Of a stretch of 64,000 nt of DNA, positions 31,393 to 44,900 are shown piece by piece. Below the pieces are notes generated by a model that was not told where the DNA came from, did not search any database, and saw nothing but the letters and a program-made list of their open reading frames with translations. Positions within the stretch are counted from its first letter, which is position 1. The number at the start of each line of letters is the position of its first letter. The stretch covers positions 23,650,431-23,714,430 of the forward strand of contig NC_043754.1 of the NCBI RefSeq assembly GCF_902148845.1, read 5' to 3'. The DNA comes from Salarias fasciatus (taxonomy: Eukaryota; Chordata; Actinopteri; Blenniiformes; Blenniidae). The position numbers were made by a program, and so were the translations under genes.

Positions 31393-34300
31393 TCTGCCTC
31401 GTCCGCTGGGCGACAGCCGATCGGGCTCAATCCACCCAGTTTAGGTAATGAGGCTCGGTAGCTGCATGTGTTCACAGGCAGATTGTAAAATGTGCTCTGC
31501 TGCGCCCCACGGCAGGCGTCGGCTTGTGTTTTTCTTTCTTCTACTCTCTCTCCGTGCATTCAAAGGCTTCCTGTGCAAGCGAGTTCCCCATCGAACGTGT
31601 AGAGAAGCAGTGTGTGAGAAAGAAGTCTGACCCACTGACACCAGCCGCCTGGCTTCCCCCTGCTGGCTGCCGAGCAGCAGGCCGATCCCAGTATAGATGT
31701 TCTGCTCCACCCTCCACCTCTCGTTTCTTCCACTATGTGGACCGCTGCGAGATACAGTTACACTCCTGCACGGCTCACCGAGTGGGGTCAAATCAAGCAC
31801 TTAATCAAGAACGTGATCCCAGATGGGCGTTGATACAGATTTTGTTTCTCACAGGCTGTGCTCGTGCAAATGAGTTTGTGTATTTAAAAAAAAAGGAGAA
31901 GACGAAGAAGAAAAAAAAACCTTGTTCCCATCAGTGCAGTCATAATCTCTTTATGAATGCCCCAATTAGCGCACTGTCCAGATCCTGCAGTGAAGCAGTC
32001 TATTCATTACACACAACAAACAAAGATGAGAGCTCAGTTATAGGACAGAAATAGGGAACAAGTCGGATGTGGAAGAACAGAAGCATTGATCCTGGAGTTT
32101 AGACCCTTATAAGAACAGCAGAAAGCCGCCACGCCTGAGCCTGGTTCTGCTGCTTTCTCTCTTTTAAAAGGGAGTTTTTTTCCTTTCCAGTCACTTTTGC
32201 TTGCTCATGTGGAACTGTTCGGTGCTATATAGATGAAGCTGAATTGAACTGAACTGTATCTGTGTGACCGGCTTCAGAGTCATGGCCACAGTCACCTGAC
32301 AGCACTGCACTCTCCTCACACAGCGCGTTGGGCCGTGCATTTCCTACAATTAGCCCAGCCTCTACATTTATATCTTCAGACTGTAAATCATTTCAGCAGG
32401 GCGCCATCTCAGCAGATGCATGGCTTTTTATTGCAAACCTGTTCTGAAGACTGAAAGACAGAAAGAAGCAGGTGTGTCGGTCTATCAACAAACAGACGAT
32501 CTATTACAGTCCAAAACTCTAATGGCAGTAACTTGTAATATTACACGTTTCCTGTGGTTTAGTTTATACCTTCTTCATCATTTTGTGCATCTCGGTGCCA
32601 TATTTATGAATTGAGAACTTCTCATTATTTTGATTGACACAGTTGCGTTAAGTCACGTTAACGCCTTTCGATCGGCACTGCACGGGAGTCTGAGGCTCTG
32701 CTGTCAGAAATCTGCTGAGCAGCGGGACAGACGACACCATTCTCCGGCCTTGACCTGACGCTCCTTTAACCTGACCCGAGATGCCGTCAGGTCACCTTTA
32801 ACTCCACTTCACGCAGCCTTGTAGCTCCGCCATAGAATTCATTCAGAGAAAACTGTTTTGGCTACGAAGATAGTTTCATATTAGGGCGTGTTTTTACCGG
32901 ACAGGTTTGGTTTGCTCAAAATGAACTTACTTTGTAACGGACTTATTTATGTTGATTTATTCGTTCATTAAAAACTTTATATTTCTGTTTGGAGCAAATC
33001 TCAGGATTCGTCCAAACAAATGTGTGTTGGGATTTGATTAAAGTACGAATTCAGTGTGATTTACAGATTTTAAATAGAACTTAAACCTAGAGTACTTAAA
33101 AGGTTATTAGTCTGATTGTATTTATGCATAGAGACATGAAAAAAATCACTAGTTGTGAAACTCCCACTGCTGGGACGGGAGCCTTCACTAGACAGTAAAA
33201 GGAAGAGCTGTGGCTGCTTCGTCCGTCCATGTCTGAGACGTGAGACAGTGTCCGTTGAACATGTTTGAAGGTGGAGCTGTGTGTCTGATGCTGATGTGAC
33301 AAGAAGCAGAACAGCCACCTTCATGCTGGAGATCTGTGGCGGTGAACACAGCAGAGGAGCTCACTACCCCACAACAGATGCACAGGACATTTGGACCAGG
33401 ATGTCCTCCTCTGATAAAATGTTGATCAGCCATGTCCCACTGGGAGGAGGCTCCGACTTGAGTCCAAAACCTGCTGGTTGGTTTCTGTCTCTTGTTTGGT
33501 TTGGGAGTGACTTGGGGTCCCTCTAGAAGAGCTGGACGAAGTTACGGGGGACAGGGACATCCGAGCTTCTGCACACTGCTGCCACCGCAGTTATCTGGAC
33601 GAAGCGGGAAAGATGAAGAGATTTGGACCAATATAAAGCATTACTGTTTTGATTATTTCATTAAAAGTGTGATTATCATTGTTCCTTAGGTTCAATGTGC
33701 TGTAGGTACATTCTCATCTTCCATTCCAAGAAAAAAGAAAAGAAAAACCCAAAACAAAACATGCAAACATTTGGAGATAAAGAGGTGGCATAGCTCTTCC
33801 AATTTGTTTATCTGTCGCGGCCTGCTTCCTGACTGACTCCTGTCAGTCTGCATTGTGGCAGACGTACCGGATCACTTTACAGAGCTCATTCTGGACGTCC
33901 ACAGGTTTTCAGTTCTTATGGATATCAACTTCTCGATTTGATCATGTGATTGATGTTTGCTCATTTACGGCACTTTTACACGTAAGCTTCCACTTTTCTG
34001 ACTCCCAAAGCAAAAGTCCCTGAAACAGGACTGCTGGTTTACTGCTGGCGTCTGCCACTCCAGTGTTCTGAATATCGAAGATTTGCTATGGGACAAACTC
34101 AGATGAGCTTGAGATGGAATGAGGCTGCAGTCTCACAAAGACAGTGCAACAACAAACCTATGACCCTCGTCTTTGCATGGTCACACACAAATTTACATGA
34201 ATATTTTGACGACAGCTCTGCCGTGTTGTTCGGCCTGCTCATGCAGCGGTTTACTCTTCCCTTTTTCTCTCAGTGGCAACAGTGGCTGCATGTGTAGGAT

Positions 34301-34727
34301 GTTTCTTCTAACAGCCACAAAAACCAACATTAACACTAACTGTGCCATGAAATGTAGAACTTCTCATTCTGATGTGGTACTTTCCCACGTCAACATAGCA
34401 GAGGATCGTTGTAACTCTAAAAGAAGAAGTGAACAGGAGGCGGCAGTCGTTGGTCATCTCTTTACTTTGGAGAGCATTGTCAAAGTGTGTACAAAAGTGC
34501 ATACTTCTCTTCATCAAAAACACAGATGTTAAAACCAGGTTGAGCTACACGATAGACACAAAGCTCAATGCAAGATGAGATTCATTTACAATTTGTAAAA
34601 AAAAAAAAAAAAAAAAAATCCTAATGAAATTCAAGGACACTGTAGAAAACAAAGCACTCATATTTATCACGGTACAAAAGTTTAAAAACGGTTAAAACAC
34701 TCACACACAAAATAACTGAATCAAATA
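31393..34727. other. limk1/eln intergenic region
   Basis: No supported gene. It contains a fish interspersed-repeat fragment at about 32110-32262, a partial CTCF-like match near 31656-31669 and an A21 run at about 34597-34618. Short open frames on both strands show no domains. Confidence 0.55.
32110..32262 (+). mobile_element. fish interspersed repeat fragment with GAATT-type tail
   Basis: GCCTGAGCCTGGTTCTGCTG, AAAAGGGAG with a T-run, GCTTGCTCATG and a GAATTGAACTGAACT tail. This order is seen in a very common teleost repeat that ends in (TTGAA)n. I cannot say whether it derives from a LINE 3' end or a SINE. It is degraded and non-coding. Confidence 0.5.
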
Positions 34728-34733
34728 TTTAAT
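34728..34733 (-). terminator. eln: possible eln polyadenylation signal (ATTAAA)
   Basis: TTTAAT on the + strand, ATTAAA on the - strand, about 1.1 kb past the elastin stop. No AATAAA was seen between this point and the stop. It is weak evidence for the transcript end. Confidence 0.3.
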
Positions 34734-35859
34734 ACTGCACTAATGCATTGAATTTGTAAATTGAGACTAAATATATTTCTCAGCATAATTTAAAAAGTCT
34801 AGTAAACGTGAACAGTTTACCAACAGTGTTGAAGGAGGTACAAAAGAAGAAAAACACAGTAATCAGTGCTCCCCGATGCCGTTTCCCGTCCTCACATTCA
34901 TTTCTTTTCGAAAGCTTCCCTCAACAGCGAATCTAGAAGTTCGACAGAGGCCAGATACCGGTCCGACAGACACATCCGGAGGAAAACTGTCAGCCAATAA
35001 TGTAATACCGCAAAGTGTTATGTAGCGTTAAAACATGGCCTTTAAAGTTGTGATGGAAGCAAATAAACCTTCAGCTGCTGTGAAAAGTGCAGCTGAGGCC
35101 CGATAACAGTTCTAATAATGATCCTTCAAACAGAGAAAATAACTCCCTTCTTGTTCTTTCTCCCCTGGATTAGCAGTCGTTCTCGTTCTTAGCGCGTATA
35201 AATCCAGAGACAGATCATCCAGATGTTTTGAGTAAATGTCAAAAGCAGTGAATTAAAAGCTGATAAGACTGTGAAACTCTGCAGACGTGAGGCCAATCCA
35301 GTCTGACTGGATAAAAGTGCTGCCTCGGAGACGTGCTTTTCATTTGGCGTCAGCATGCAGACAGGTCTGAAGGAGCTGCCCTGAGGGAGTCCTCGGTATC
35401 GGCCTGAACCCGGAGGATTCATGGCGATACTTGCACAGGAACGCAAATAATGATCAGCAACAACAAACACAAGCTGTAGTATAGTGCAGCTTTTCCTTAA
35501 TGAAAAACAAAACAGAACAAAAAGAAACCTCTATTCCTGTATTTCAGTGGTTCTCAGCCTCTTGGTCAGGATCCCCAGAGAGTTACAAGGTGATTCATTT
35601 AGTAACATTGCAAATGTGCAAAAACAATTCGGAACTAGAGCGGCTTCTATTCAACCTCTAAATTCGGAATTGTACAGGTTTCACCTTGTGTGAAGAAATC
35701 AGCATCCTAACAGGCTGAGAAGCACTTCAGCAAAACTAAACGAAAACATGCGGCGTGTGTCGAAGCTTCGGTGGGTTTGGCAGGAGAGACGTTTCCAATC
35801 TGGGGTCACGTGATAGCACCACTGTTGTTTCAATGAGGTCATTTCCTTTGGCCCGCTCT
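34734..35859 (-). other. eln: eln 3' UTR (inferred)
   Basis: Sequence between the elastin stop codon and the first plausible poly(A) signal. It contains a hAT-type MITE at 35545-35727 and a CACGTG at 35807-35812. Confidence 0.4.
35545..35727 (+). mobile_element. hAT-type MITE
   Basis: A 183-base non-coding unit whose ends are imperfect inverted repeats: CAGTGGTTCTCAGCCT at the left and AGGCTGAGAAGCACTT at the right (14 of 16 positions pair). CAGTGGTTCTCA is characteristic of hAT-superfamily termini. I could not find a convincing 8-base target duplication, so it is probably old. It lies in the presumed 3' UTR of eln. Confidence 0.6.
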
Positions 35860-35903
35860 TCACTTCCTCCGCCGGCCGCAGTATTTACCCTGACAGCCTG
35901 CGC
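35860..35903 (-). CDS. eln: terminal exon of eln
   Basis: Acceptor CTCTAG, then 13 codons and TGA. Together with the split Gly codon it reads GAGCQGKYCGRRRK. The two Cys separated by a short loop and the basic RRRK end are the hallmark of the last elastin exon (GRKRK in mammals). This exon identifies the gene as elastin rather than another Gly-rich protein. Confidence 0.93.
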
Positions 35904-38900
35904 CTAGAGAACCACAGCGGACCAGAACATTATTAGCCGGACCGCATACATGCTATTCATGACGATCGTACACTGATGAAACGAGATCTGACCAGTTCCT
36001 TCTCGAGAAAACATTTTTTATACCAGATCTAATTCTTAAGAAGTCAAGCTTTGCTTTAGACCTTTTGGCGTTGAAAAGACCTCTCCTTCTATGTGCTTTG
36101 AGGGACGTCTGAGTCCTGATGACTGTTTAGATTGCTGTGCTGTGTAAAGTAAGAGTTTATAGATGTGTGTTTGCTCTGTACCTCTGTAGCCTCCAGCGCC
36201 AAGCAGGGCCTGCATGGCTGCGTATTTGGCTGCTTTCTGTGCCTTGGCTAAAAAAAAACATCCAATAAGACAAAATACAGTCATTTTTTTGGGTACGCAC
36301 TAAACATCTGTCTGAAAGCATGCATGATTTCAAATGTCCACAACTTTAACAGTTATTTCTATGTTTTACTTTGCAAGGAATAAAAAAACACATGGGAAAA
36401 GTGCTTATAGAGCCTACTAATTTATGATTTCAATGATAGAATCGTTGATTTAGTGGAGCGTGCACATTGCAGAAGTTTTCTTACATTTTTGTCCCGCCCC
36501 TGTGTATCCTAGAGGACAATAACAGGAAAAAAAAATGTTAACAACAATCGATAATCTTAACAAAGGTTTCTCAGAAATGTCATGCCTGAGTGAAAATGAG
36601 CCAAAGCAAACAGACTCTGTGCCTCTTAGCATGAAAGCATTTTTTGTTGTTGTTTTGTTTTCTCATGTGTGAGTCAGACCAGCTTTGAGGAGACAATAAT
36701 AAGAGGCCCAACAGAATTTCCAGAAATGGGATTTTCATCCGCTGAGCGTAAGAGCAGCAGTTCAATGTGTGTCATCTGTCTTACCTGGATAGCCTCCACC
36801 AGCCACCCCTCCAAAGCCAGGGCCTGCGCCCCCTGCTGGAAGCATGGGCACATTACAGCTTGCAAAGGATTCATAATGTTCAGAGCAGCACAACGTTATG
36901 CATTTGATCGTTCATCTAATTTCCTGAAATGTCTCAAATTTCTAAAAGAGGAAAATTAAATATGGGTGTAAAAAAAGCATGCTTGAAAAGAGGTAAAATG
37001 GTTAAAACAGTTAAAAGTTAAAAAAGCTTTAAGAGACAATTTCAGACAGAAAACTGTTGAAATCAAGTATAAAATAGGAAAAAATGAAGAGAAAAATGTA
37101 GAAAAATGTTCACTTTTCTGAACTGTAGCTTAAACTATAGTATAAACTTCATAAATGCATCATAAGATATAGTTTTTGTTTGTGCATCAATGTGATATAT
37201 GAAACTTCCTGAGCTGCATTGGCCTCATTTTAAAGGTTTTGCTGCTCCAGACCAACTTCACTTGGCAGAAAGTCACAAAAATGGCTCTTGTGGTCACAAA
37301 GGTCGCAGACCCCTGATCTAGTTTAACTTATTAAACCTGGTTTAGGTACATGGTTTAAACCGACCTGGTAAACCACCTGCTGCTCCTCCTACTCCCTGGC
37401 CTGCTCCTCCAGGGCCTCCTGCTCCTCCAGGGCCTCCTGCTCCTCCAGGGCCTCCTGCTACGCCACCTGAGAAGGTACGAGTGTAAAAATCTAAGTCCTC
37501 TGCGAAGCTGACTCATTATTGACACCAACTCTCACTCTCACACTTCACATTTCCACTTTCTGTTTGCTCTACTTGTATTTTCGTTATTGAAATTTCTTGA
37601 GAAAACTAGATTATAGACTCACCTCCACCTCCAATAACACCGCCTGTTCCAGAACTGGGAAGCCCTCCGACACCGCCCCCTGGTGGACACAGGCATGATT
37701 ACGTTTATTGATCACAGTAATGACAAATAGCACATTATTGTTTCCCTGCAGACCCATGAAGCAGTGAGACACAAGAAAGGAACAAAAGAACAACATCATT
37801 CTTTACTGGTGGTTCATAATGAGGACAAGGTTGGAAAAAAATATCCAGACAAGTCCTTATGCTTAATATTGCACCAAGTGTTTCTAGTTTTTTGTTGAAT
37901 TGATTGAAAGTTCTTCTCGTAGCCACCGATTCATTTGCATTTCATTTCACCCAAACTGCAGTTTACTGACATAACTGGACTTAACTTCATCTTCTATCTA
38001 CAAATAAAAATCAACGGAAATCTACAGTTCTTCACGAACAGTGTCACATTTTTACCTCCACAGACAACATGGACTGCATCGTTACGGCACTGAGGAATAC
38101 ATTTACAGGAGTGTTACCTGGTCCATAGCCGGTTCCACCCAGGGAGGAACCGTAACCTGATTTAGGCGGCTTCCTTGTTTGACCTCCAGGTCCATATCCT
38201 CCAGCTCCACCTGGTCCAAATCCACCAGGTCCAGCTCCACCTGGTCCAAATCCACCAGGTCCAGCTCCACCTGGTCCAAAGCCACCAGGTCCAGCTCCAC
38301 CTGGTCCAAATCCACCAGGTCCAGCTCCACCTGGTCCAAATCCACCAGGTCCAGCTCCACCTGGTCCAAAGCCACCTGGTCCAGCTCCACCTGGTCCAGC
38401 TCCACCTGGTCCAAATCCACCAGTTCCAGCACCGCCCGGGCCATAGCCACCAGGTCTAGCTCCAGTCCCACCTCCTAATACTCCTGCTAGAAAACCGATG
38501 GTTAGTTTGTTGACAAGTTTGGACAAACAGTGGCATGACTCTGATCCTGATCCAGACCTCACCTGATCCGTAGCCGGTGCCTCCATATCCTGGAAATGAG
38601 GACAAAAGGAGCTTTACTGAACTGCCAGCAACATTTTGTTAAAACAAAATATATCGTTTGAATCGTCTCTCTGTTTTTATAGATTGTAGAGTTCTTACCA
38701 GATTTTGAAGGTTTTCTTTTTCCCAGTCCTTGGCTTCCTGGTCCAAATCCTGTTCCTGTGCCAGCACCACCAGGTCCAAATCCTGTTCCAGCACCACCTG
38801 GTCCAAATCCTGTTCCTGTTCCAGCACCACCAGGTCCGAATCCTGGTCCTGTGCCGGTGCCGCCAGGTCCAAATCCTGTTCCTGTTCCAGCACCACCTGG

Positions 38901-41900
38901 TCCAAATCCTGTTCCTGTTCCAGCACCACCAGGTCCGAATCCTGGCCCTGTGCCGGTGCCGCCAGGTCCAAATCTTGTTCCTGTTCCAGCACCGCCTGGT
39001 CCAAATCCTGTTCCTGTTCCAGCACCGCCAGGTCCGAATCCTGGTCCTGTGCCAGCACCACCAGGTCCGAATCCTGGTCCTGTGCCAGCACCACCAGGTC
39101 CGAATCCTGGTCCTGTGCCAGCACCACCAGGTCCATAGCCAGCTCCACCCAAAGCTGAGGATCCGTAGCCTGTCAGCAGAGTTTCACAGCCTGATGTTAT
39201 CGTTCATCACTAAACATGATTTTTATGCTGGGGCGTCTGATTGTTCTACCTGATTTGGGGGGTTTTCTGGTCCCCAGTCCTGGACCTCCAGCAGTGTAAA
39301 CACCAGGTACAGCCCCGGCTCCACCTGGTCCAAAGCCGCCTGGCCTAATTCCAGCAGTGCCCAGTCCTGCACCAGTCTGTCCATAAGTACCAATACCAGT
39401 GCCAGTACCAGTACCAGTGCCAGTGCCAGTACCAGCACCAGGACCAAAACCAACACCACCTGGACCAGCTCCGTAGCCACCAGGCCCCAATCCAGTTCCA
39501 GCAGCTCCATAACCTAAAAGCATACATGCTTCAGTTTCACTTCACTCCACAAATGTTTGTATGCTTAGTTTGCTTCACTGTCTATTCTGATCATACTTTT
39601 TCGTGGTTTTCCAAGGCCAGTACCCAGACCTGGACCCGTGCCGTATCGAGAACCTGTTTAGAAATAGAAACATCAACCAATTACAGGCCATTAAAATGAG
39701 TTGTGCTGTTTTATTTTCCATGCAACTTACCATCAGGCTGCGCGCCACCACCGTATCCCCCGAGTCCACCACCGAGTCCACCACCGAGTCCACCACCGAG
39801 TCCACCACCGAGTCCTCCAGAACCCGCTCCCGCTGTTCCTCCCACTCCAGTTCCAATCCCTGGGCCAGTCCCAACGCCGAGGGTCCCAGTTCCCCCAGGA
39901 CCAAAACCTGTACCTCTGTTTCCATATCCACCCGGGCCAGCCCCGTAGACCCCAGGTCCTGTTCCATAACCCCCAGGACCCGTTCCATAGCCACCAGGAC
40001 CAGCTCCATAGCTGCCAGGCCCAAACAAGCCTGGGCCTCCAAACGTCCCGTATGCTGATGGAAAAATAAAGACGATGATCGTGTTACGGAATTTCCCCAA
40101 TAGAAGCCATTAGTGTGAAAGTTCACTGAACCTTTTCCTGGTTTTGCTGCTCCTACTCCTGCTCCGGTCGGGTAGCGTATGCCTGAACGCAAGAGAGAAA
40201 AAAATAAGGAAACACTATGCAGGCTGTTTCTATCATTTGTTCGTGTTTAGAGTATTGTTTGTGGCAGTTATACCTCCACCTGGCAGCACTCCAGCTCCAC
40301 CAGCACCATAACCTGCGACGGGTGGTACGTAACATACAAGTCAAAGATTTCATTGACATTGATTCAGAAGTATGTGAATTTAGGTTGAATTGTAACTTCA
40401 GCTCACTTTTTCCAGGTTTTGAGAGTCCTGTTCCTACTCCACCGGGTCCGCCGGCCCCAGGTACCAAAGCTCCTCCACCAGGACCTCCACCCACTGCTCC
40501 AGGACCTATTCCAGCTCCTCCAGGACCAGTTCCAGCTCCTCCAGGACCACCGATTGCACCCCCTGCTGTCGATCCACCAGGTCCGTAATCTACAGTCAAA
40601 CAATAGATGTTCTTCTTTTTCCTCCATTTAGTCCAGAAATACAAAGTTAAAACTGATTCACTCTTTCATGTGGCTCACCTTTAGGTGGCTTAGGGGTTCC
40701 TACTCCACCAGCTGCACCTCCTGGTCCTATTTCAGTTCCTCTGGCGGGGCCGTCTCCCCTTCCCGTCACACCACCCGCGACACCTCCTGCCCCCCCTGCG
40801 CTTGTCGGACCCCCCGCTACTCCTCCCGGTCCTCCAGCTGTGCCTGTTCTCTCCCCGTCAGGGCCAAGTTCTCCATCTCCCTCGCCGGGCGTGTCTCCTC
40901 TGGGGACACCTGCAGGCAGAGGCCAGAAGATAATCACATCTGTTTCCAGTCAAGTCTTAAAAAAACGTAATGCTCTGCCAGTAATAGATCCGATTTTAGT
41001 TTTAGGTAACCTTCTAACCACCAATATAATTTCTAAATGGAAAATGTAATTGTGTTTTATGCACCTGGGGGTTTTATAGGTTTGGCTCCGGGCAGAATTC
41101 CACTTGAGAGATCACCACCAGACCCTGCAAACATGACGAAAACAAGTATTTCAGCAGGAGGATCTCTGCAAAGAAAGCTAAAGAAACTGAGTGGGCATCA
41201 TCGTGAAAGGACGCGGTAAAGAATTCTCAGAGTAGTCCTCTCACCTCCTGGCGGTACGCCCGTGCCACCTGAATTTTAGAAAGAAGACAAAACAAAAGGG
41301 TTGCTAGAAAGTCAAGTTTTAATCCAGCTCTGCTGTGAATCCAGCAATGTTCAACATGTCGTACATCTGTTAAGTATGTGAGCCACGGAGAGCTACTCAC
41401 CAACTCCGGTCCCAGCTGTTTAACACAAGAGTAAAACACTGATCAGACAAATCCTCAGTGTTATGGATACTTTATTTATTTTTACAGTTAATCTTTGTAC
41501 ATACCACTTGGTTGAACCGCCCCTCCAGCAACTGTAATGACACATATTGACACAAATCATCTTACCAGGGGAAGTTTGGGAAACGTTTTGGCAGCTAAAC
41601 ATGTTCAAACGGTGTTTTGAGCATCAACCTGCGACGCATCAGTGCAGCGAAATAATAACACATGCATTTGCAGCATTGAAAGCTTTTGTGATATCCAGCT
41701 GTTTACACGTCAGCACAGTTCAAGCACAAGTTGTTTCCTAATCCAGTGTAGGAGAAGCTAAAATATCACCTCTCTTGTCTACGTGTTTATGATAGATTAT
41801 ATCAACTTACCAGGAGCAGCTCCTGTGGAACCTGTGAAGGATATAAAAATGAATTTCCATATTGCACTCATAGGAGGATGAAATGTGTTCATAAGAAATG

Positions 41901-44900
41901 CCTAATTGTAAAATTTTCTTCAGTGGCCACATGATGGCGCTGTCTACAATCAGACCCCCTCCAGGAAGCTGCTTCTTTATTTACATCAAATCTACACTCC
42001 TGATTTTGAATTGTGTTCAGCTGACATAAACAAAGCAAAAAAGTCAGAAAAAAATCACTTGATACAACAATGCAGAACATTTTACCTGGAACTGCGGTTC
42101 CATTGAGCCCTGTGGAACATAAACAATGGTTGGTTTAAATAATGAAGAGGAACACACGCTGTTCATTCCGTCTTAACACATTTTTTTATAATGTTAGTCT
42201 TCCTGTAACAGTCATAGTCAGTTTTGTGTATTAGTTTGAATCAGAAGCATGAGTGACAGGAGTACCTGGCTTTGCACCAATGATGGGGATTCCTGTTCCG
42301 CTCAGACCGTCTCCTGCACCACCGGGTCTGCCAGTCCCTCCTGTTTTAATTCACACGTCCACTCTTTTTATTTGAAGGACATCGTTTATAATGTTCATGC
42401 CCCAATTTTCCTCTCTTTCACTGAGCTGCTTCTTGAAAAAGTCATATTACTGCATTACTTCTCCCAAATATTGGTGGAAATCAGTTTATAAACATTGGAT
42501 TTATTTTGTGGTAAAAACATTTTTTTTTTCAGAATCCAGACTCACTCACCTTCCCCTCCAGAACTACCAGACCCCTCGATCACACTGCCAGCACCACCGT
42601 CACCTGAAACATTTACCACATATTAAACAAATTGAGATTAGAAAGAAAAATTTGAACTATAATTGTAATTACATTTATTATCAGGCAAATTACCCACTTA
42701 AGGTGAAAACATTAGCGTGGAGGTTTATGGAGTCCAAACAAACAAACAGATCAACTTTGTTTCAGTTTTTGTTGTGATGCTGTACACATACCCTCTGCTG
42801 CTGGTGTCGGAGTGCCGCCTGGGCCTCCAAGTCCTCCTGATCCAGCTGACAGAGATCACCACACATACTGGATTAATGAATGTTTGGTTCTGAAATATAT
42901 ATCCTCGATGCCCTTAGCCTGACCCTCACCACTTGGTCCAGCTGTGGTTCCTGCACTGGTTCCACCCCTGGTGCCATTCACCGAGGTTCCAGTCCCGGTC
43001 CCGGTCCCAGTCCCGGTCCCGGTCCCAGTTCCTGCTCCTGTAGTTCCAGTCCCAGAACCTGCTCCAGGCACTACTCCACCAGGCTGGCCTGTAAATTACA
43101 AACAGAACATGATGTGTTCTCCATCGAAAGTGTATTTGATCGTTTGTTTCAGGCAGGCTTTTCTAAATCACACTTTACCGTATTTAGCAGCTTTGGATGC
43201 AGGTGTGTAGCCTGAGAATGACAGCAGTGAAAAGATCATCAAAATATAACCATCTCAAAAGTCTGCATTTACTTTCTTACCTTCTTACCTCTTTCTTGCT
43301 TCAATAAGTATTTATTGTGCATTTTATACCAGTTGTATAACTTTGAGGTGCAAAGATTATGATGAAAATACCTTTGATGTGTTCCAATTTCACAACTAAA
43401 CAGATTTTTTTGATACTTTTGGCAGTTTTCCATGATGCAATATGCTGACAGAATATTAAGTAGCTCTCCTGTCGTCTCACCAAAACGGTTTTATGATATT
43501 ATCAAATAAACGATGCGAAACAAAGCTCTATTGTTGTAAACTAACCTGGACCAAGGCCAGTTCCAAAGCCCCCGGGTCCGTAGGTACCTATGAAATTACA
43601 GATGAGACAAATGGGTTTGACCTACATATGCATCAGTTAGAGAAATCAGAAACGAAACGCTGCCCTCAGCTTGTGATGCTCACCACCTCGTCCTGCTCCA
43701 CCTCCAAGGACTCCACCAGCACCTGCACCACCAGGACCAACATCACATACTTAAATCACGTATTTTTGGTTTCAGTATCCATTTGGTTAAACAATAAAAA
43801 ACAAGGAGATTTTCATACCATATTTAGGAGGCTTCAATCCAGCTCCATAACCTGGATATCACAGAAATATTTTAGGCATCATTTCAAATTAACTCTGGTT
43901 AAATGGGGATTTGCGCAGAATTTAAATGACTCCCTGAACCTGTTCCATATCCAGCCCCAGGTCCTGTCCCATAGCCTCCACCCGGGCCATATCCAGTCCC
44001 AGCCCCTGGTCCCACTCCACCCGGGCCATAGCCAGTCCCAGCACCTCCAGGTCCATATCCACCAGGTCCAAGTCCTCCTCCAGTCCCAGGGCCGTAGCTC
44101 CCTACTCCTGGGACGCCAAATCTTCCATCCAGACCAGATCCAGGAGCTCCACCACCACCGGGAAGTCCTGGGGAGGAGCAGGTGAGTAAGTGCTTTATTT
44201 CTAACCAATGCTTCAAATACAAATTACTCGTGTCAAAAACAAAAACATCAAACCAAAAAAGTCTCACAATTATTTGCGTTATAGTTTTCAGTGTTTCATT
44301 GCCTTGTGATCATTACTTAAACAGTCCCAGCTCTCATGACAGTCATCATATTGTTTTTCAAACTGAAGTTATTTCTTGGTATTTCCGATAAAAATTTTCC
44401 ACATTTTCACATTTTTTGAATTGAAGAAATAATGTGTAATTCGCACCATATTTAAGAGACTTGGGCCCCCCAGGATATCCTGTGGGAGAAACACCGGAGA
44501 ATTAAAAGCTGCGCCCACACTGCGCAGCACAGAGGACTTTGATGTGATTGTGTGTCTTCTGATTCATGTTTATGTGAATAAGTGCAGCTCGTTCCATGTT
44601 GGACGGTATATTGATGGTCAAATCATCAGATCATGAGAGAAAGGGTGAAAATGGAAAACTTTTGTGGGCTTCCAGAGTGCGACTGGTTTGAAATTCCCTG
44701 GATTTCTCTGGTGTGCACGTCATTGGTTTTCTGTGCAGTACGGCACATGCACACTGCGGTTGGGGTCAAGGTTTTATGTTGTCAAGAACCACATGAATCA
44801 AACATAGCAAAAAGATTGCTATTAAATAAATTCTTGATCACATGCTATCACATTTTTTTCAGTGTGTTGTAGAGTTTATTGGAAACTGTGACAATGGAAT

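Noticed and set aside
37221-37318. Possible second hAT fragment ending in GGTCGCAGACCCCTG
   Set aside because: Only one end-like motif is present and no matching inverted partner was found nearby.
38175-39253. Long open frames on the + strand (up to about 180 codons) rich in His, Gln, Leu or Ser
   Set aside because: They are antisense shadows of the elastin repeat exons. The repeat composition lacks stops in most frames, and the sense strand has splice sites, phase and elastin motifs.
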